8,730 nt of DNA, from NCBI GenBank assembly GCA_003645555.1, contig QNFN01000056.1, positions 1 to 8,730 of the forward strand, given 5' to 3'. The notes below the pieces were generated by a model, which saw only the letters and a list, made by a program, of their open reading frames with translations, did no database searches and was not told the DNA's origin. The stretch is from Gammaproteobacteria bacterium. Lineage in GTDB: Bacteria > Pseudomonadota > Gammaproteobacteria > QNFN01. The translations under genes and the position numbers were made by a program. Of the stretch, positions 1 to 6,365 are shown one piece after another; the stretch's first letter is position 1, and each line of letters starts with the position of its first letter.

Positions 1-33
1 ATCTTGTCGCCCAGAGACGGTATTTCTTCAATC

Positions 34-54
34 ATCAATAGCAAGGCTATTGAT
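34..54. repeat. Perfect 9-bp inverted repeat downstream of the diguanylate cyclase
   Basis: ATCAATAGC at 34-42 and GCTATTGAT at 46-54 pair perfectly around a 3-nt loop. The hairpin lies about 70 nt beyond the stop codon of the minus-strand diguanylate cyclase. It is also flanked by an 8-bp direct repeat, TTCAATCA, at 27-34 and 54-61. Neither strand has a U-rich tail after the stem, so it is not a textbook intrinsic terminator. It could still be a 3'-end or processing hairpin, or part of a dispersed repeat. No gene is visible in 1-123. Confidence 0.5.
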
Positions 55-123
55 TCAATCAGAAATCCGCCTCTGAACAACCATCTCGCCACAATCATCG
101 GATTCCCTGGTGAAGTATCCGGG

Positions 124-1362
124 CTAGCCAATACAGACCAGGTTACGGCCACCGCGCTTGGCCTGGTAGAGGGCCTGGTCGGCGCGCTCAAACAGTGTCG
201 AGCTCGACTCCTCGGTCTTCTCCAGGGTCGCGTAGCCACAAGAGACGGTCACGTTGAGCGCGGTCGATCCGAGGTCAATGACGGCCCCGGCAACCTGTTG
301 GCGCAGTTTTTCGGCGACCATGGCTGCGCGATCAGGCGCAACCCCTGATAGCAGCACCACAAACTCCTCGCCGCCGTAACGGGCGATGAAATCGACCTTG
401 CGCAGCGCACTGGCCAACAGGTCGGCCACGCTCTTGAGCACTTCGTCACCGGCATGGTGGCCAAGGGTGTCGTTGACCTTCTTGAAGTGGTCGATGTCGC
501 ATATCAGCAGGCTGAGCGGTGTCTGGTAACGCTGCCAGCGTGCCAGCTCCTGAGTCAGTCGTTCATCGTAGGCGAAACGGTTGTGCAGCCCGGTCAGGGC
601 ATCGGTAATGATTCGCTGGCGTTGTGCGCTGAGCCCGGTGCGCAGCCGCCCGACCTCGTTTTCGAGGTCCGCGACCCGATCGTGCAGCGTGTCATTCTGG
701 TGGCGTAGCTGGGCCAGGCGTTGCTGCTCCTGTTCACGGTATCGATGGACCTGGTCTGTAATCGCCTCCAGCCGGGTATGCAGGTGGGCGCCAAGCTCAC
801 CGAGGGCCTGGTTTTCATCGATATTGGCTTCGAGTCTGTGCACTTCGGCCGCGACGCTCTGGTCGAGTGCGGCAGTCTCGCTCGACGCAACCGCTGCCAG
901 CTCTGCGGCCTGGCTGATCTGGTGGAAGAGCTCGTGCAGGCGGTCGCCCAGCGTGACCAGGCACTGCGCGATTTCATCCTTCTCCTGCTGCAGCTGCGAC
1001 GGCAGGGCGTCGATCAGCCCGGCGAGTTGGCGTACGTGGTGGCCGAAGGCGGTGGTGTCTTCTGCCGCGACCAGTTGCTCGTGCAGCGCAGCGGCTTCTT
1101 CAAGCAGTGCTGGCGGCAGGTTGACGCTATCGATCAGTTGCAACAGCGTCGCACAGGCTGGCGACGGCGGGCGGTCCGTGAGGCACGTGCTGAGGCGGCG
1201 GGCCACCCGTTCGACCGGTTGGTCGCTGGCCAGGGCGGTATTGAATTCGATCTGACAGCGCTCCCGACATTCGGGCAGCTTGAGCTGTGCGACGAAAAGT
1301 GCGAGCACGGCGCGTTCGTGTTCGGTGGCGATTACCACCGGCATCCCTGGTGTGGACATCAT
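124..1362 (-). CDS. GGDEF diguanylate cyclase with N-terminal helical/coiled-coil region
   Basis: Predicted to make cyclic di-GMP from two GTP in the cytoplasm. The C-terminal GGDEF domain spans about residues 250-412. It shows DALTGLHNR at 254-262, the metal/substrate segment DIDHFKKVND at 289-298 and a GGEEF active-site loop at 330-334. RKVD at 321-324 sits exactly five residues before GGEEF, so the inhibitory product-binding I-site (RxxD) is intact. Residues 1-250 are Ala/Leu/Glu/Gln-rich helices, with a likely coiled coil at about 205-250 that could drive the dimerisation the enzyme needs. There is no transmembrane segment or signal peptide. Two ATGs are adjacent (1362 and 1359). The strong AGGAGGG at 1364-1370 is better spaced for the second, giving 411 aa. 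The gene lies 51 nt after the EEP gene on the same strand. From memory, a diguanylate cyclase (PA5487/DgcH) holds the same place in Pseudomonas. The family call is secure; the activating signal is unknown. Confidence 0.93.
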   Translation of the reverse strand: MMSTPGMPVVIATEHERAVLALFVAQLKLPECRERCQIEFNTALASDQPVERVARRLSTCLTDRPPSPACATLLQLIDSVNLPPALLEEAAALHEQLVAAEDTTAFGHHVRQLAGLIDALPSQLQQEKDEIAQCLVTLGDRLHELFHQISQAAELAAVASSETAALDQSVAAEVHRLEANIDENQALGELGAHLHTRLEAITDQVHRYREQEQQRLAQLRHQNDTLHDRVADLENEVGRLRTGLSAQRQRIITDALTGLHNRFAYDERLTQELARWQRYQTPLSLLICDIDHFKKVNDTLGHHAGDEVLKSVADLLASALRKVDFIARYGGEEFVVLLSGVAPDRAAMVAEKLRQQVAGAVIDLGSTALNVTVSCGYATLEKTEESSSTLFERADQALYQAKRGGRNLVCIG

Positions 1363-1363
1363 T

Positions 1364-1370
1364 CCCTCCT
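1364..1370 (-). promoter_or_regulatory. Strong ribosome binding site of the diguanylate cyclase
   Basis: Minus-strand AGGAGGG precedes the tandem ATGs. Only 1 nt separates it from the first ATG (1362) and 4 nt from the second (1359), which favours the second as the real start. Confidence 0.6.
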
Positions 1371-1391
1371 TCCATGGGAGAAATCACTTAC

Positions 1392-1414
1392 ATAATCTAT
1401 GGGAAACAGATTAT
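1392..1414. promoter_or_regulatory. AT-rich dyad (ATAATCT-N9-AGATTAT) before the diguanylate cyclase
   Basis: A perfect 7-bp inverted repeat, ATAATCT at 1392-1398 and AGATTAT at 1408-1414, surrounds a 9-nt spacer. It fills most of the 51-nt gap between the EEP stop codon (1414-1416) and the cyclase start. Its AT-richness stands out in GC-rich DNA. The geometry fits a dimeric repressor operator. It could also be a weak mRNA hairpin just after the EEP stop, but no U-run follows it. Confidence 0.4.
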
Positions 1415-2343
1415 CACATCACCGTGTTGGGACGAGGCCCGAGGGCGATAGATGCCGGGATGCGGACCTCCATCGAGATCGGCAAGTGGTCGGAGTAGTC
1501 GCACTGCAGCGTGCTGACATGGTCGACGTGCAGGGTCGGTCCGACCAGGATGTGGTCGATGCCACGCTGGGGGCGCCAGCTGGGGAACGTGGGCAGGTCC
1601 TGTGCCGGTGAATGAAGCTCGAGTTCACGCAGTGGTCCGACATCCTGCCACTGTCGCAGCGGGCTGTTGAGATCGCCCATGACGATGACATGTGGATGAT
1701 CACGGGCGAGTTCGGTGATGTACGCCAGTTGCAGGCGCCGGGCACGGCGACCCAGGGCGAGATGGACGATCAGTAGCAGCAGGGTGTCTGGCGGTGTGCC
1801 GAAGGTGGCGCTGAGCACCCCGCGCCCAGGGATCAGGCCAGGCAGGCGGTGGTTGTCGATGGTAGTCGGCCGGTACCGGCTGAGCAGGCCGTTGCTGTGC
1901 TTGGCAAACTTGCCGAGGTCACGGTTGAGTTGGTGGTGCCAGTTCGGGAAGCCGGCGCGCAGGGCCAGGTACTCGGCCTGATTGACGAAACCACTGCGCA
2001 GGCTGCCGGCATCGATCTCCTGCAGGCCGACGATGTCGAAGCGGGTGATCAGGCGGGCAATGCGATCGAGGTTGCCCATGCGCTGCGACGAAGGCAGCAG
2101 GTGCTGCCAGCTTTGGGTCAGGTAATCACGGTAGCGGGAGCCACCGGCGATGCCGGCCTGGATGTTGTAGCTCAGCAGGTGCAGCGATCGCGTCGCCGTG
2201 TCCGCCCGTGTGTCGGCTGGCGGTCCGTTGGCGATCGAGGCCGGCGCGCGGCGCGCGCGGTGATTCTCAACCAGTGTCCGGATGCGTCGCAGTGGCTGGT
2301 AGCGCGAGGCCCCGCTCGGCGGCCGCCCTCCGGGTGAACTCAC
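1414..2343 (-). CDS. Endonuclease/exonuclease/phosphatase (EEP) family hydrolase
   Basis: A metal-dependent phosphoesterase of the EEP fold, 309 aa from the GTG start. All family active-site blocks are present: LLSYNIQAG at 57-64 (Asn60), GLQEID at 107-111 (Glu109), VHLALG at 193-198 (His194), GDLNSP at 223-228 (Asp224, Asn226), RGIDHILV at 260-267 (Asp263) and SDHLPI at 284-289 (Asp285, His286). It should therefore be active. The substrate (DNA, RNA, phospholipid or small phosphoester) cannot be read from the sequence. The first ~50 residues are Arg/Pro/Ala-rich and poorly structured, so the true start may be further in. No signal peptide is visible. The GTG overlaps the dsbA stop (GTGA, 4 nt), implying translational coupling. 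From memory, the Pseudomonas dsbA downstream gene PA5488 has very similar blocks such as FPSWRPQR. Confidence 0.88.
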   Translation of the reverse strand: MSSPGGRPPSGASRYQPLRRIRTLVENHRARRAPASIANGPPADTRADTATRSLHLLSYNIQAGIAGGSRYRDYLTQSWQHLLPSSQRMGNLDRIARLITRFDIVGLQEIDAGSLRSGFVNQAEYLALRAGFPNWHHQLNRDLGKFAKHSNGLLSRYRPTTIDNHRLPGLIPGRGVLSATFGTPPDTLLLLIVHLALGRRARRLQLAYITELARDHPHVIVMGDLNSPLRQWQDVGPLRELELHSPAQDLPTFPSWRPQRGIDHILVGPTLHVDHVSTLQCDYSDHLPISMEVRIPASIALGPRPNTVM

Positions 2344-2993
2344 TTGGCGGCGGTCTTGGCCCGTTCTGCGGCCGCTTTCTGCACCAGGGCATCGATGACC
2401 GGCATGGTGCGCGCGTAGGTGCCGGCCAGGGCCGGCCCGCTGCGGTAGCGGCCATCGACGATCAGCGAGGGCACGCCGTTGATGCCGTAGCGTCGGGTCA
2501 GGTCTTTGGCACGGCGTACCTTGCCGTCGACGGCGAAGGAGCGGTAGGTCTTCCTGAACTCGGCCTCATCGACACCCATTTCGGCAAAAAAAGCGGCCAG
2601 GGCGTCTTCGTCGTTGAGCTTGCGGCGCAAGGCGTGCAGGGCATCGAACAGCGGGCGATGGATGGTGTCAATCACGCCGAGGACCTCGGCGGTGTAGAAG
2701 GCGCGTGCGTGGTTTTCCCAAACCGGTCGGTTGGGGAAGATGGCCGGAATGCGTACATAGGCGACGTTGTCCGGCTTGTGCTCCAGCCAGCGTTCGATGT
2801 AGGGCTCGAGACGGTAGCAGTGGGGGCAGCCGTACCAGAACAGTTCGATCACCTCGATCTGTTCGCCGGTTGACGTGGCCATCGGCGGCACGACCGGTTC
2901 GTACTCGATGACATCGTCGGGGCTGATCTTGGTCTGGGCCAAGGCCAGGGCCGGCAACAGCAGCACGAGGGCCAGCAGGACGCGTCTGTTCAT
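2340..2993 (-). CDS. dsbA: Periplasmic thiol:disulfide interchange protein DsbA
   Basis: Introduces disulfide bonds into exported proteins; in known systems DsbB reoxidises it. The 217-residue product starts with a signal peptide (MNRRV plus a Leu/Ala-rich core, likely cleavage after ALA at about 17-19). The thioredoxin-fold active site is FWYGCPHCY, with Cys56-Pro-His-Cys59, the classic oxidising CPHC motif. The cis-proline loop GVPSL has Val174-Pro175. An alpha-helical insertion lies between them, as in DsbA. The frame stays open upstream to 3098, but the ATG at 2993 is chosen: it has AGGAGAG at 3000-3006 with 6-nt spacing and begins exactly at the signal peptide. It lies downstream of cytochrome c4 beyond a terminator, so it may have its own promoter, and it overlaps the EEP gene. 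The lysine/alanine-rich C-terminus is unremarkable. Confidence 0.95.
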   Translation of the reverse strand: MNRRVLLALVLLLPALALAQTKISPDDVIEYEPVVPPMATSTGEQIEVIELFWYGCPHCYRLEPYIERWLEHKPDNVAYVRIPAIFPNRPVWENHARAFYTAEVLGVIDTIHRPLFDALHALRRKLNDEDALAAFFAEMGVDEAEFRKTYRSFAVDGKVRRAKDLTRRYGINGVPSLIVDGRYRSGPALAGTYARTMPVIDALVQKAAAERAKTAAK

Positions 2994-2999
2994 CCAAAT

Positions 3000-3006
3000 C
3001 TCTCCT
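3000..3006 (-). promoter_or_regulatory. Ribosome binding site that fixes the dsbA start
   Basis: Minus-strand AGGAGAG lies 6 nt before the ATG at 2993. It rules against the longer open frame reaching 3098, whose extra 35 residues would bury the signal peptide. Confidence 0.7.
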
Positions 3007-3078
3007 GTCACGGGATGCGGGTATGCGCGACGGGTTTGACCGCGCGATGGCAGGGTTCGTTCGATCGCCATTGTCCGG

Positions 3079-3094
3079 GCCACCCCGGGGTGGC
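3079..3094. repeat. Perfect 16-bp palindrome upstream of dsbA
   Basis: GCCACCCCGGGGTGGC is fully self-complementary with no spacer. It lies about 90 bp upstream of the dsbA start and just beyond the c4 terminator. It could be an operator or part of a second RNA hairpin. In GC-rich DNA a palindrome of this length is uncommon, but chance cannot be excluded. Confidence 0.4.
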
Positions 3095-3111
3095 GCAAGT
3101 GCGGAGTCCGG

Positions 3112-3140
3112 AAAAGGCGAGGCGGCCCGGAGGCCGCCTC
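3112..3140 (-). terminator. Rho-independent terminator after the cytochrome operon
   Basis: On the minus strand, GAGGCGGCC (3140-3132) pairs perfectly with GGCCGCCTC (3127-3119) across a 4-nt loop. It is followed three bases later by TTTT (3115-3112). It lies 28 nt past the stop of cytochrome c4. The stem is strong; the U-tract is short, so some readthrough into dsbA is plausible. Confidence 0.75.
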
Positions 3141-3167
3141 GAGTGCGTTGCCGCGTGGCGTTCTACC

Positions 3168-3773
3168 TCACAGGGTGCTGAGGTACATGGCCAGCGCCTC
3201 GATATCCTCTTCCGAGAGTTTTACCGCGATGTTGCGCATCATCTCGTTGGGATCGTTGGCACGGCTGCCGTTACGGAACATCTGCAGCTGCTTGATGGTG
3301 TAGGCCGCATGCTGGGCGCCCAGCGCCGGGAACTTGGCCGCCGGATTGCCATTGCCATTCGGTCCGTGGCAGGCGGCACAGGCCGTCACCCCGGTGTCCG
3401 GGTTGCCGGCCTCGTAGAGCTGCCGGCCCTGGTCCACCAGTTCGGGCTTCACCGGGACGCCAGGCTGGGTCTTTTGACCGGCGAAGTAGGCGGCCACTTC
3501 ATCAACGGCGGCATCCGGCACGGCCATCGCCATACCCGACATCAGCGGGTCGGCGCGCTTGCCACCCTTGAAGTCATGGATCTGCTTGGCGATATAGGCA
3601 GCACCCTGTCCAGCCAGTTTCGGCCAGATCGGGTTGATGCTGTTGCCATCCGGGCCGTGACAGCTTGCGCAGACAGCCCAGGGCTTCGGCGGTTCAGCGG
3701 CCTTTTCCTCGGCGGCGAGTGCCGCACCGGCCGTTCCCAGGAGCAGCAGCACGGCTGCGGCTAGGTGCTTCAT
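3168..3773 (-). CDS. cc4: Dihaem cytochrome c4, periplasmic
   Basis: A two-domain electron carrier that, in relatives, passes electrons from the bc1 complex to terminal oxidases. The 201-aa precursor has a signal peptide (MKHLAAAVLLLL to about residue 20, ALA then AEEK). There are two haem c attachment motifs, CASCH (Cys35, Cys38, His39) and CAACH (Cys132, Cys135, His136), each followed by the family-typical HGP(D/N)GN. Likely axial methionines are Met78 in PLMSGM and Met178 or Met179 in EMMRNIAVKL. The KLAGQ and KQ segments after haem 1 and ALGAQHAAY after haem 2 show the internal duplication. The ATG has AAGGAAAG upstream. It lies 30 nt downstream of the c5-type cytochrome in the same transcript and ends at a terminator. 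Length and motifs are normal for the family. Confidence 0.95.
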   Translation of the reverse strand: MKHLAAAVLLLLGTAGAALAAEEKAAEPPKPWAVCASCHGPDGNSINPIWPKLAGQGAAYIAKQIHDFKGGKRADPLMSGMAMAVPDAAVDEVAAYFAGQKTQPGVPVKPELVDQGRQLYEAGNPDTGVTACAACHGPNGNGNPAAKFPALGAQHAAYTIKQLQMFRNGSRANDPNEMMRNIAVKLSEEDIEALAMYLSTL

Positions 3774-3803
3774 CGAGCTTTCCTTAAATAGTGCAGTCAG
3801 ATC

Positions 3804-4118
3804 TTACTTGCTGGCGCCGACCATGTAGTCGACAGCGGCCTTGACGTCGGCGTCGGCCAGGCTCGGGTTGCCGCCCTTGGCAGTCATCGCGGTGTTGGGC
3901 ACGCCATTCAGGGCGCTGGCGTAGAGGGCATCCATCCCCTTGGCGATACGCGGGGCCCAGGCAGCCTTGTCACCCAAGCCGGGTGATTTCAGGGTCGGGG
4001 CCACGGCCGGGTTGTGGCAGGCCGTGCAGACGGTGTCGTAGATGGCCTTGCCGTCGGCGAAGGCGGCGCCCGAGGCGAGCAGCAGGGCGACAGCGGAACC
4101 GGTAATGAACTTCTTCAT
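3804..4118 (-). CDS. Small periplasmic monohaem cytochrome, c5 type
   Basis: An electron-transfer protein of 104 aa with a signal peptide (MKKFITGSAVALLLASGAAFA, cleavage before DGK at about 22). It has one haem site, CTACH (Cys31, Cys34, His35). Met78 in NTAMTAKGGN is the likely sixth ligand. The flanking PGLGDKAAW, the MTAKGG turn and the closing AAVDYMV helix are the c5 signature. GGGAGA precedes the ATG at normal spacing. It is the first gene of the minus-strand operon, driven by the promoter at 4221-4250 with a leader of about 95 nt. Paired with c4 it should feed terminal oxidases; its exact partner is not visible. From memory, PA5491 occupies the same position in Pseudomonas. Confidence 0.92.
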   Translation of the reverse strand: MKKFITGSAVALLLASGAAFADGKAIYDTVCTACHNPAVAPTLKSPGLGDKAAWAPRIAKGMDALYASALNGVPNTAMTAKGGNPSLADADVKAAVDYMVGASK

Positions 4119-4353
4119 GGTGAATCTCCCAATTGGATTGCGGAAATGGATAACGGAATTCAGGTTCCCTGGTGCCAGACTCGCGGGTTGGAGCGGGTGA
4201 GTGGGCCGGGAAGCCCGCGATATATACAGTTAAATACCCGTCCGGGTCAAATCCGTATGGCCTGGCGACCGGGCGGTTGCGCCTGGATCAGGCCGTTCCG
4301 GACTCACCCCGTTCGAGGTTTAGCTTGTCGTCAGCGGCCCTGCTCGTGACAAT
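4119..4353. other. Divergent intergenic region between the cytochrome operon and engB
   Basis: This 235-bp non-coding stretch separates two divergent transcripts. It contains the cytochrome promoter (4221-4250) and the c5 ribosome binding site. I found no FNR/ANR-type TTGAT-N4-ATCAA box and no RNA gene. No convincing plus-strand promoter for engB could be picked out by eye. Confidence 0.6.
4221..4250 (-). promoter_or_regulatory. Sigma70-type promoter for the c5-c4 cytochrome operon
   Basis: On the minus strand, TTGACC (4250-4245) and TATATA (4226-4221) are separated by 18 bp. The -35 matches 5 of 6 consensus positions and the -10 matches 4 of 6. Transcription would start near 4214, leaving a leader of about 95 nt before the c5-type gene. 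The AT-rich -10 region stands out from its surroundings. Confidence 0.6.
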
Positions 4354-4362
4354 GTGCTCATC

Positions 4363-4995
4363 ATGATGAATCGCTACCGCCAGGCCAGTTTCCTCAAGAG
4401 CGCGCGCCTCCCGCGTGATTACCCACCGGACGAGGGCATCGAGGTGGCGTTTGCCGGCCGCTCGAACGCCGGCAAGTCGACGGCGCTCAATCGCCTCGCC
4501 GACCAGAAATCGCTGGCCCGCACCAGCAAGACTCCGGGTCGCACCCAGCTGATCAATTTCTTCGCCATTGACGAGACCCGGCGCCTGGTCGACCTGCCCG
4601 GCTACGGCTATGCCAAGGTGGCGAAGGAGATCAAGCGCCGCTGGCAGCAGGAGATGGCAGCCTACCTGGAGCGGCGCACCACACTGGCCGGACTGGTGCT
4701 GGTGATGGACGTGCGTCATCCCCTGACCGACTACGATCGTGAAATGCTCGGTTGGTGCGCCCATCGTGTGCTGCCGGTCCACGTTCTGCTGACCAAGGCC
4801 GACAAGCTCAAGCGTGGTCCGGCCGAGGCAACCCGTCTGCAGGTTCGTCGGGCGCTCGAGGAACTCCACCCCGGGGCGACGGTGCAGCTGTTCTCGGCGC
4901 TCAAGAGAACCGGGCTCGACACCGCACTGGCACAGCTCGACCTCTGGTTCGACTGGGACCGGGCTGACGTCGCCGTCGCCGTGCTGCCCGAGTGA
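4363..4995 (+). CDS. engB: Ribosome-assembly GTPase EngB (YihA/YsxC)
   Basis: An essential GTPase in many bacteria that assists late large-subunit ribosome assembly. All G motifs are intact, numbered from the GTG at 4354: G1 GRSNAGKS at 35-42, G2 [11 protein letters not shown] with Thr64, G3 DLPG at 80-83 within the hallmark [12 protein letters not shown]4 TKAD at 147-150, and G5 SALKRTG from 181. The length of about 210 aa is normal. The start is uncertain: GTG 4354, ATG 4363 and ATG 4366 are all in frame and none has a clear Shine-Dalgarno. ATG 4363 is chosen because homologues start shortly before the QA(S/T)F segment. It opens the plus-strand gene run and shares 4 nt with the DUF2238 gene. 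The gene next to it in most relatives (polA) is absent on this side. Confidence 0.96.
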   Translation: MMNRYRQASFLKSARLPRDYPPDEGIEVAFAGRSNAGKSTALNRLADQKSLARTSKTPGRTQLINFFAIDETRRLVDLPGYGYAKVAKEIKRRWQQEMAAYLERRTTLAGLVLVMDVRHPLTDYDREMLGWCAHRVLPVHVLLTKADKLKRGPAEATRLQVRRALEELHPGATVQLFSALKRTGLDTALAQLDLWFDWDRADVAVAVLPE

Positions 4996-5633
4996 TCACG
5001 GCCCGGCCCGGCCCGGCCATCATCTGGCTCGGGCTCTACCTCGGGGTTCTGGTCTGGTCGGGTATTGAGCCCAAAGACCGGCTCACCTGGGTGCTCGAGG
5101 TGGCGCCGGCGGTGATCGGCCTGATCGTGCTCACCGCGACGCGGCGCCGCTATCCACTGACTTCGCTCGCCTACACCCTGGTGCTGGCCCATGCGGTGAT
5201 CCTGATGGTTGGTGGTCACTACACCTACGCTGAGGTGCCGCTGTTCGACTGGATATCAGAGGCCCTTGATCACGGGCGCAACAACTACGACAAGCTCGGC
5301 CACTTTGCCCAGGGCTTCGTCCCGGCGTTGCTGGCGCGCGAGATCCTGTTGCGCACCGGCGTGGTGCGCGGGCGCGGCTGGCTCAACTACGTCGTTGTCA
5401 CCAGCTGCCTGGCATTGAGCGCCCTCTACGAACTGCTCGAGTGGCTGGCCGCGGAACTCACCGGCGAGGCGGCCGAGGCCTTTCTCGGCACCCAGGGTTA
5501 CGCCTGGGACACCCAGTCGGACATGGCGCTGGCGCTGCTCGGCGCGGTGTTGTCACTGCTCCTGCTCAGCCGTCTGCATGACCGTCAACTCGCCGCGTTC
5601 GATTGGTCTGGGGCGCGGCGTACAATGCCCTGA
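4992..5633 (+). CDS. DUF2238 (YjdF-like) inner-membrane protein
   Basis: A 213-aa integral membrane protein of unknown function. About six hydrophobic helices are visible at roughly 9-23, 33-49, 57-74, 105-120, 131-152 and 177-193. Polar, strongly conserved-looking segments between them match what I recall of DUF2238: [15 protein letters not shown] at 73-87, [14 protein letters not shown] at 96-109, LYELLEW at 145-151 and [13 protein letters not shown] at 166-178. Their His, Tyr, Asp and Glu residues could form a metal or catalytic site in the membrane, but no activity is established. The GTG start overlaps the engB stop (GTGA), indicating coupled translation. A triple CCCGG repeat lies just inside the start (about 5002-5016). 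Confidence 0.85.
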   Translation: MITARPGPAIIWLGLYLGVLVWSGIEPKDRLTWVLEVAPAVIGLIVLTATRRRYPLTSLAYTLVLAHAVILMVGGHYTYAEVPLFDWISEALDHGRNNYDKLGHFAQGFVPALLAREILLRTGVVRGRGWLNYVVVTSCLALSALYELLEWLAAELTGEAAEAFLGTQGYAWDTQSDMALALLGAVLSLLLLSRLHDRQLAAFDWSGARRTMP

Positions 5634-5635
5634 AG

Positions 5636-5649
5636 CTCGCCCGGGCGAG
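5636..5649. repeat. Perfect 14-bp palindrome between DUF2238 and DUF3012 genes
   Basis: CTCGCCCGGGCGAG starts 3 nt after the DUF2238 stop codon and is followed by ACCCTTTACT. It could fold as a 5-bp stem with a 4-nt loop and weakly attenuate transcription into the next gene. The T-run is too short to call a terminator. Confidence 0.35.
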
Positions 5650-5669
5650 ACCCTTTACTGGAGCCTTCC

Positions 5670-5840
5670 ATGACCCGCCTGATCAAGCACGCCTCGTTGG
5701 CACTCCTTTTTGTCTTCACCGCTGCCGCTTGCGCTGAAGTTGGCAGCGAGGCGTGGTGCAACAAGCTCAAGGAGCAGCCGAAAGGCGACTGGACCGCGAA
5801 CGAAGCCACCGACTTCACCAAGCACTGCCTGTTCAAGTAG
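5670..5840 (+). CDS. Small DUF3012 lipoprotein
   Basis: A 56-residue protein. The N-terminus MTRLIKHASLALLFVFTAAAC is a lipoprotein-type signal, with Cys21 as the likely lipidated residue (TAAAC lipobox). The mature part, starting CAEVGSEAWCNKLKEQPKGD and ending FTKHCLFK, matches the DUF3012 family as I recall it (EVGSEAWC, KPKGDWTANEA and a final KHC). Cys30 and Cys53 are positioned for an internal disulfide. GGAG lies 6 nt before the ATG. It sits 36 nt after the DUF2238 gene and 18 nt before the asparaginase-like gene. Function is unknown. It should be anchored in the inner or outer membrane facing the periplasm. Confidence 0.85.
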   Translation: MTRLIKHASLALLFVFTAAACAEVGSEAWCNKLKEQPKGDWTANEATDFTKHCLFK

Positions 5841-5858
5841 CGAGCGGAGCGTCCCGGC

Positions 5859-6347
5859 ATGGGTGTACGCATCTTCACCACCGGCGGCACGATCGACAAG
5901 GTTTACTTCGACGCCAAGAGTAGCTATCAGGTCGGCGATCCGCAGATAGGCGAATTGCTGGCCGAGGCCAACGTCACCGTCCCGTACGCGGTCACCCCGC
6001 TACTGCGCAAGGACAGCCTGGAGATCGGCGCGGCCGATCGGGCACTGATCGCCGAGCGGGTTGCCGCGGCTGCCGAGTCGCAGGTGCTGATCACCCATGG
6101 CACCGACACCATGATCGATACCGCGCGTGCCCTGCTCGGTATCGAGGGCAAGACCGTGGTGCTGGTCGGCGCCATGCAGCCGGCCCGGCTGCGGGTCAGC
6201 GACGCTTTTTTTAATATCGGTTTCGCTCTGGCCGCGGTGCAGTTGTTGCCCCCGGGAATCTATGTGGCCATGAACGGCCGCGTCTTCAACCCCCTGACAA
6301 CATGTAAGAACGTTGCCGAAAGCCGCTTCGAACAGGTCGTTGATTGA
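5859..6347 (+). CDS. Short single-domain asparaginase-like protein
   Basis: A 162-aa protein that corresponds only to the N-terminal domain of L-asparaginases, which are usually about 330 aa. The first catalytic motif is TTGGTID at 7-13, with the nucleophile-equivalent Thr8. The second, THGTDTM at 79-85, supplies Thr82 and Asp83. Lys150 in PLTTCKN sits where the catalytic lysine of type II asparaginases falls. GAMQPARLRVSD at 104-115 and the closing MNGRVF are also recognisable. The active-site set thus looks complete, but the C-terminal domain that completes the active site between subunits is missing. It is not a truncation: the stop is followed after 18 nt by an intact gene, and short versions exist in other gammaproteobacteria as I recall. 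No signal peptide, so cytoplasmic. CGGAG precedes the ATG. The substrate is uncertain. Confidence 0.85.
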   Translation: MGVRIFTTGGTIDKVYFDAKSSYQVGDPQIGELLAEANVTVPYAVTPLLRKDSLEIGAADRALIAERVAAAAESQVLITHGTDTMIDTARALLGIEGKTVVLVGAMQPARLRVSDAFFNIGFALAAVQLLPPGIYVAMNGRVFNPLTTCKNVAESRFEQVVD

Positions 6348-6365
6348 GCGACGCGGGATGAGGTG

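Noticed and set aside
581..1395. Long plus-strand open frames opposite the diguanylate cyclase
   Set aside because: The minus-strand frame has complete GGDEF motifs and a strong ribosome binding site; the plus-strand frames are Ser/Arg/Cys-rich with no recognisable domain.
2994..3098. Longer dsbA start at 3098
   Set aside because: It would place 35 Arg-rich residues before a clear signal peptide, while the ATG at 2993 has a well-spaced AGGAGAG.
5002..5016. Triple CCCGG repeat at the start of the DUF2238 gene as a phase-variation tract
   Set aside because: Three short units in GC-rich DNA are readily explained by chance, and the frame is intact.
5598..5626. Possible promoter for the DUF3012 gene (TACAAT at 5621-5626)
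   Set aside because: The -10 is good, but the hexamer 17 bp upstream (TTCGAT) matches the -35 consensus poorly and lies within the end of the upstream coding region.
6348..6365. Missing C-terminal asparaginase domain hidden by a frameshift
   Set aside because: Only 18 nt separate the stop from an intact GNAT gene and no asparaginase-like residues appear in the other frames.
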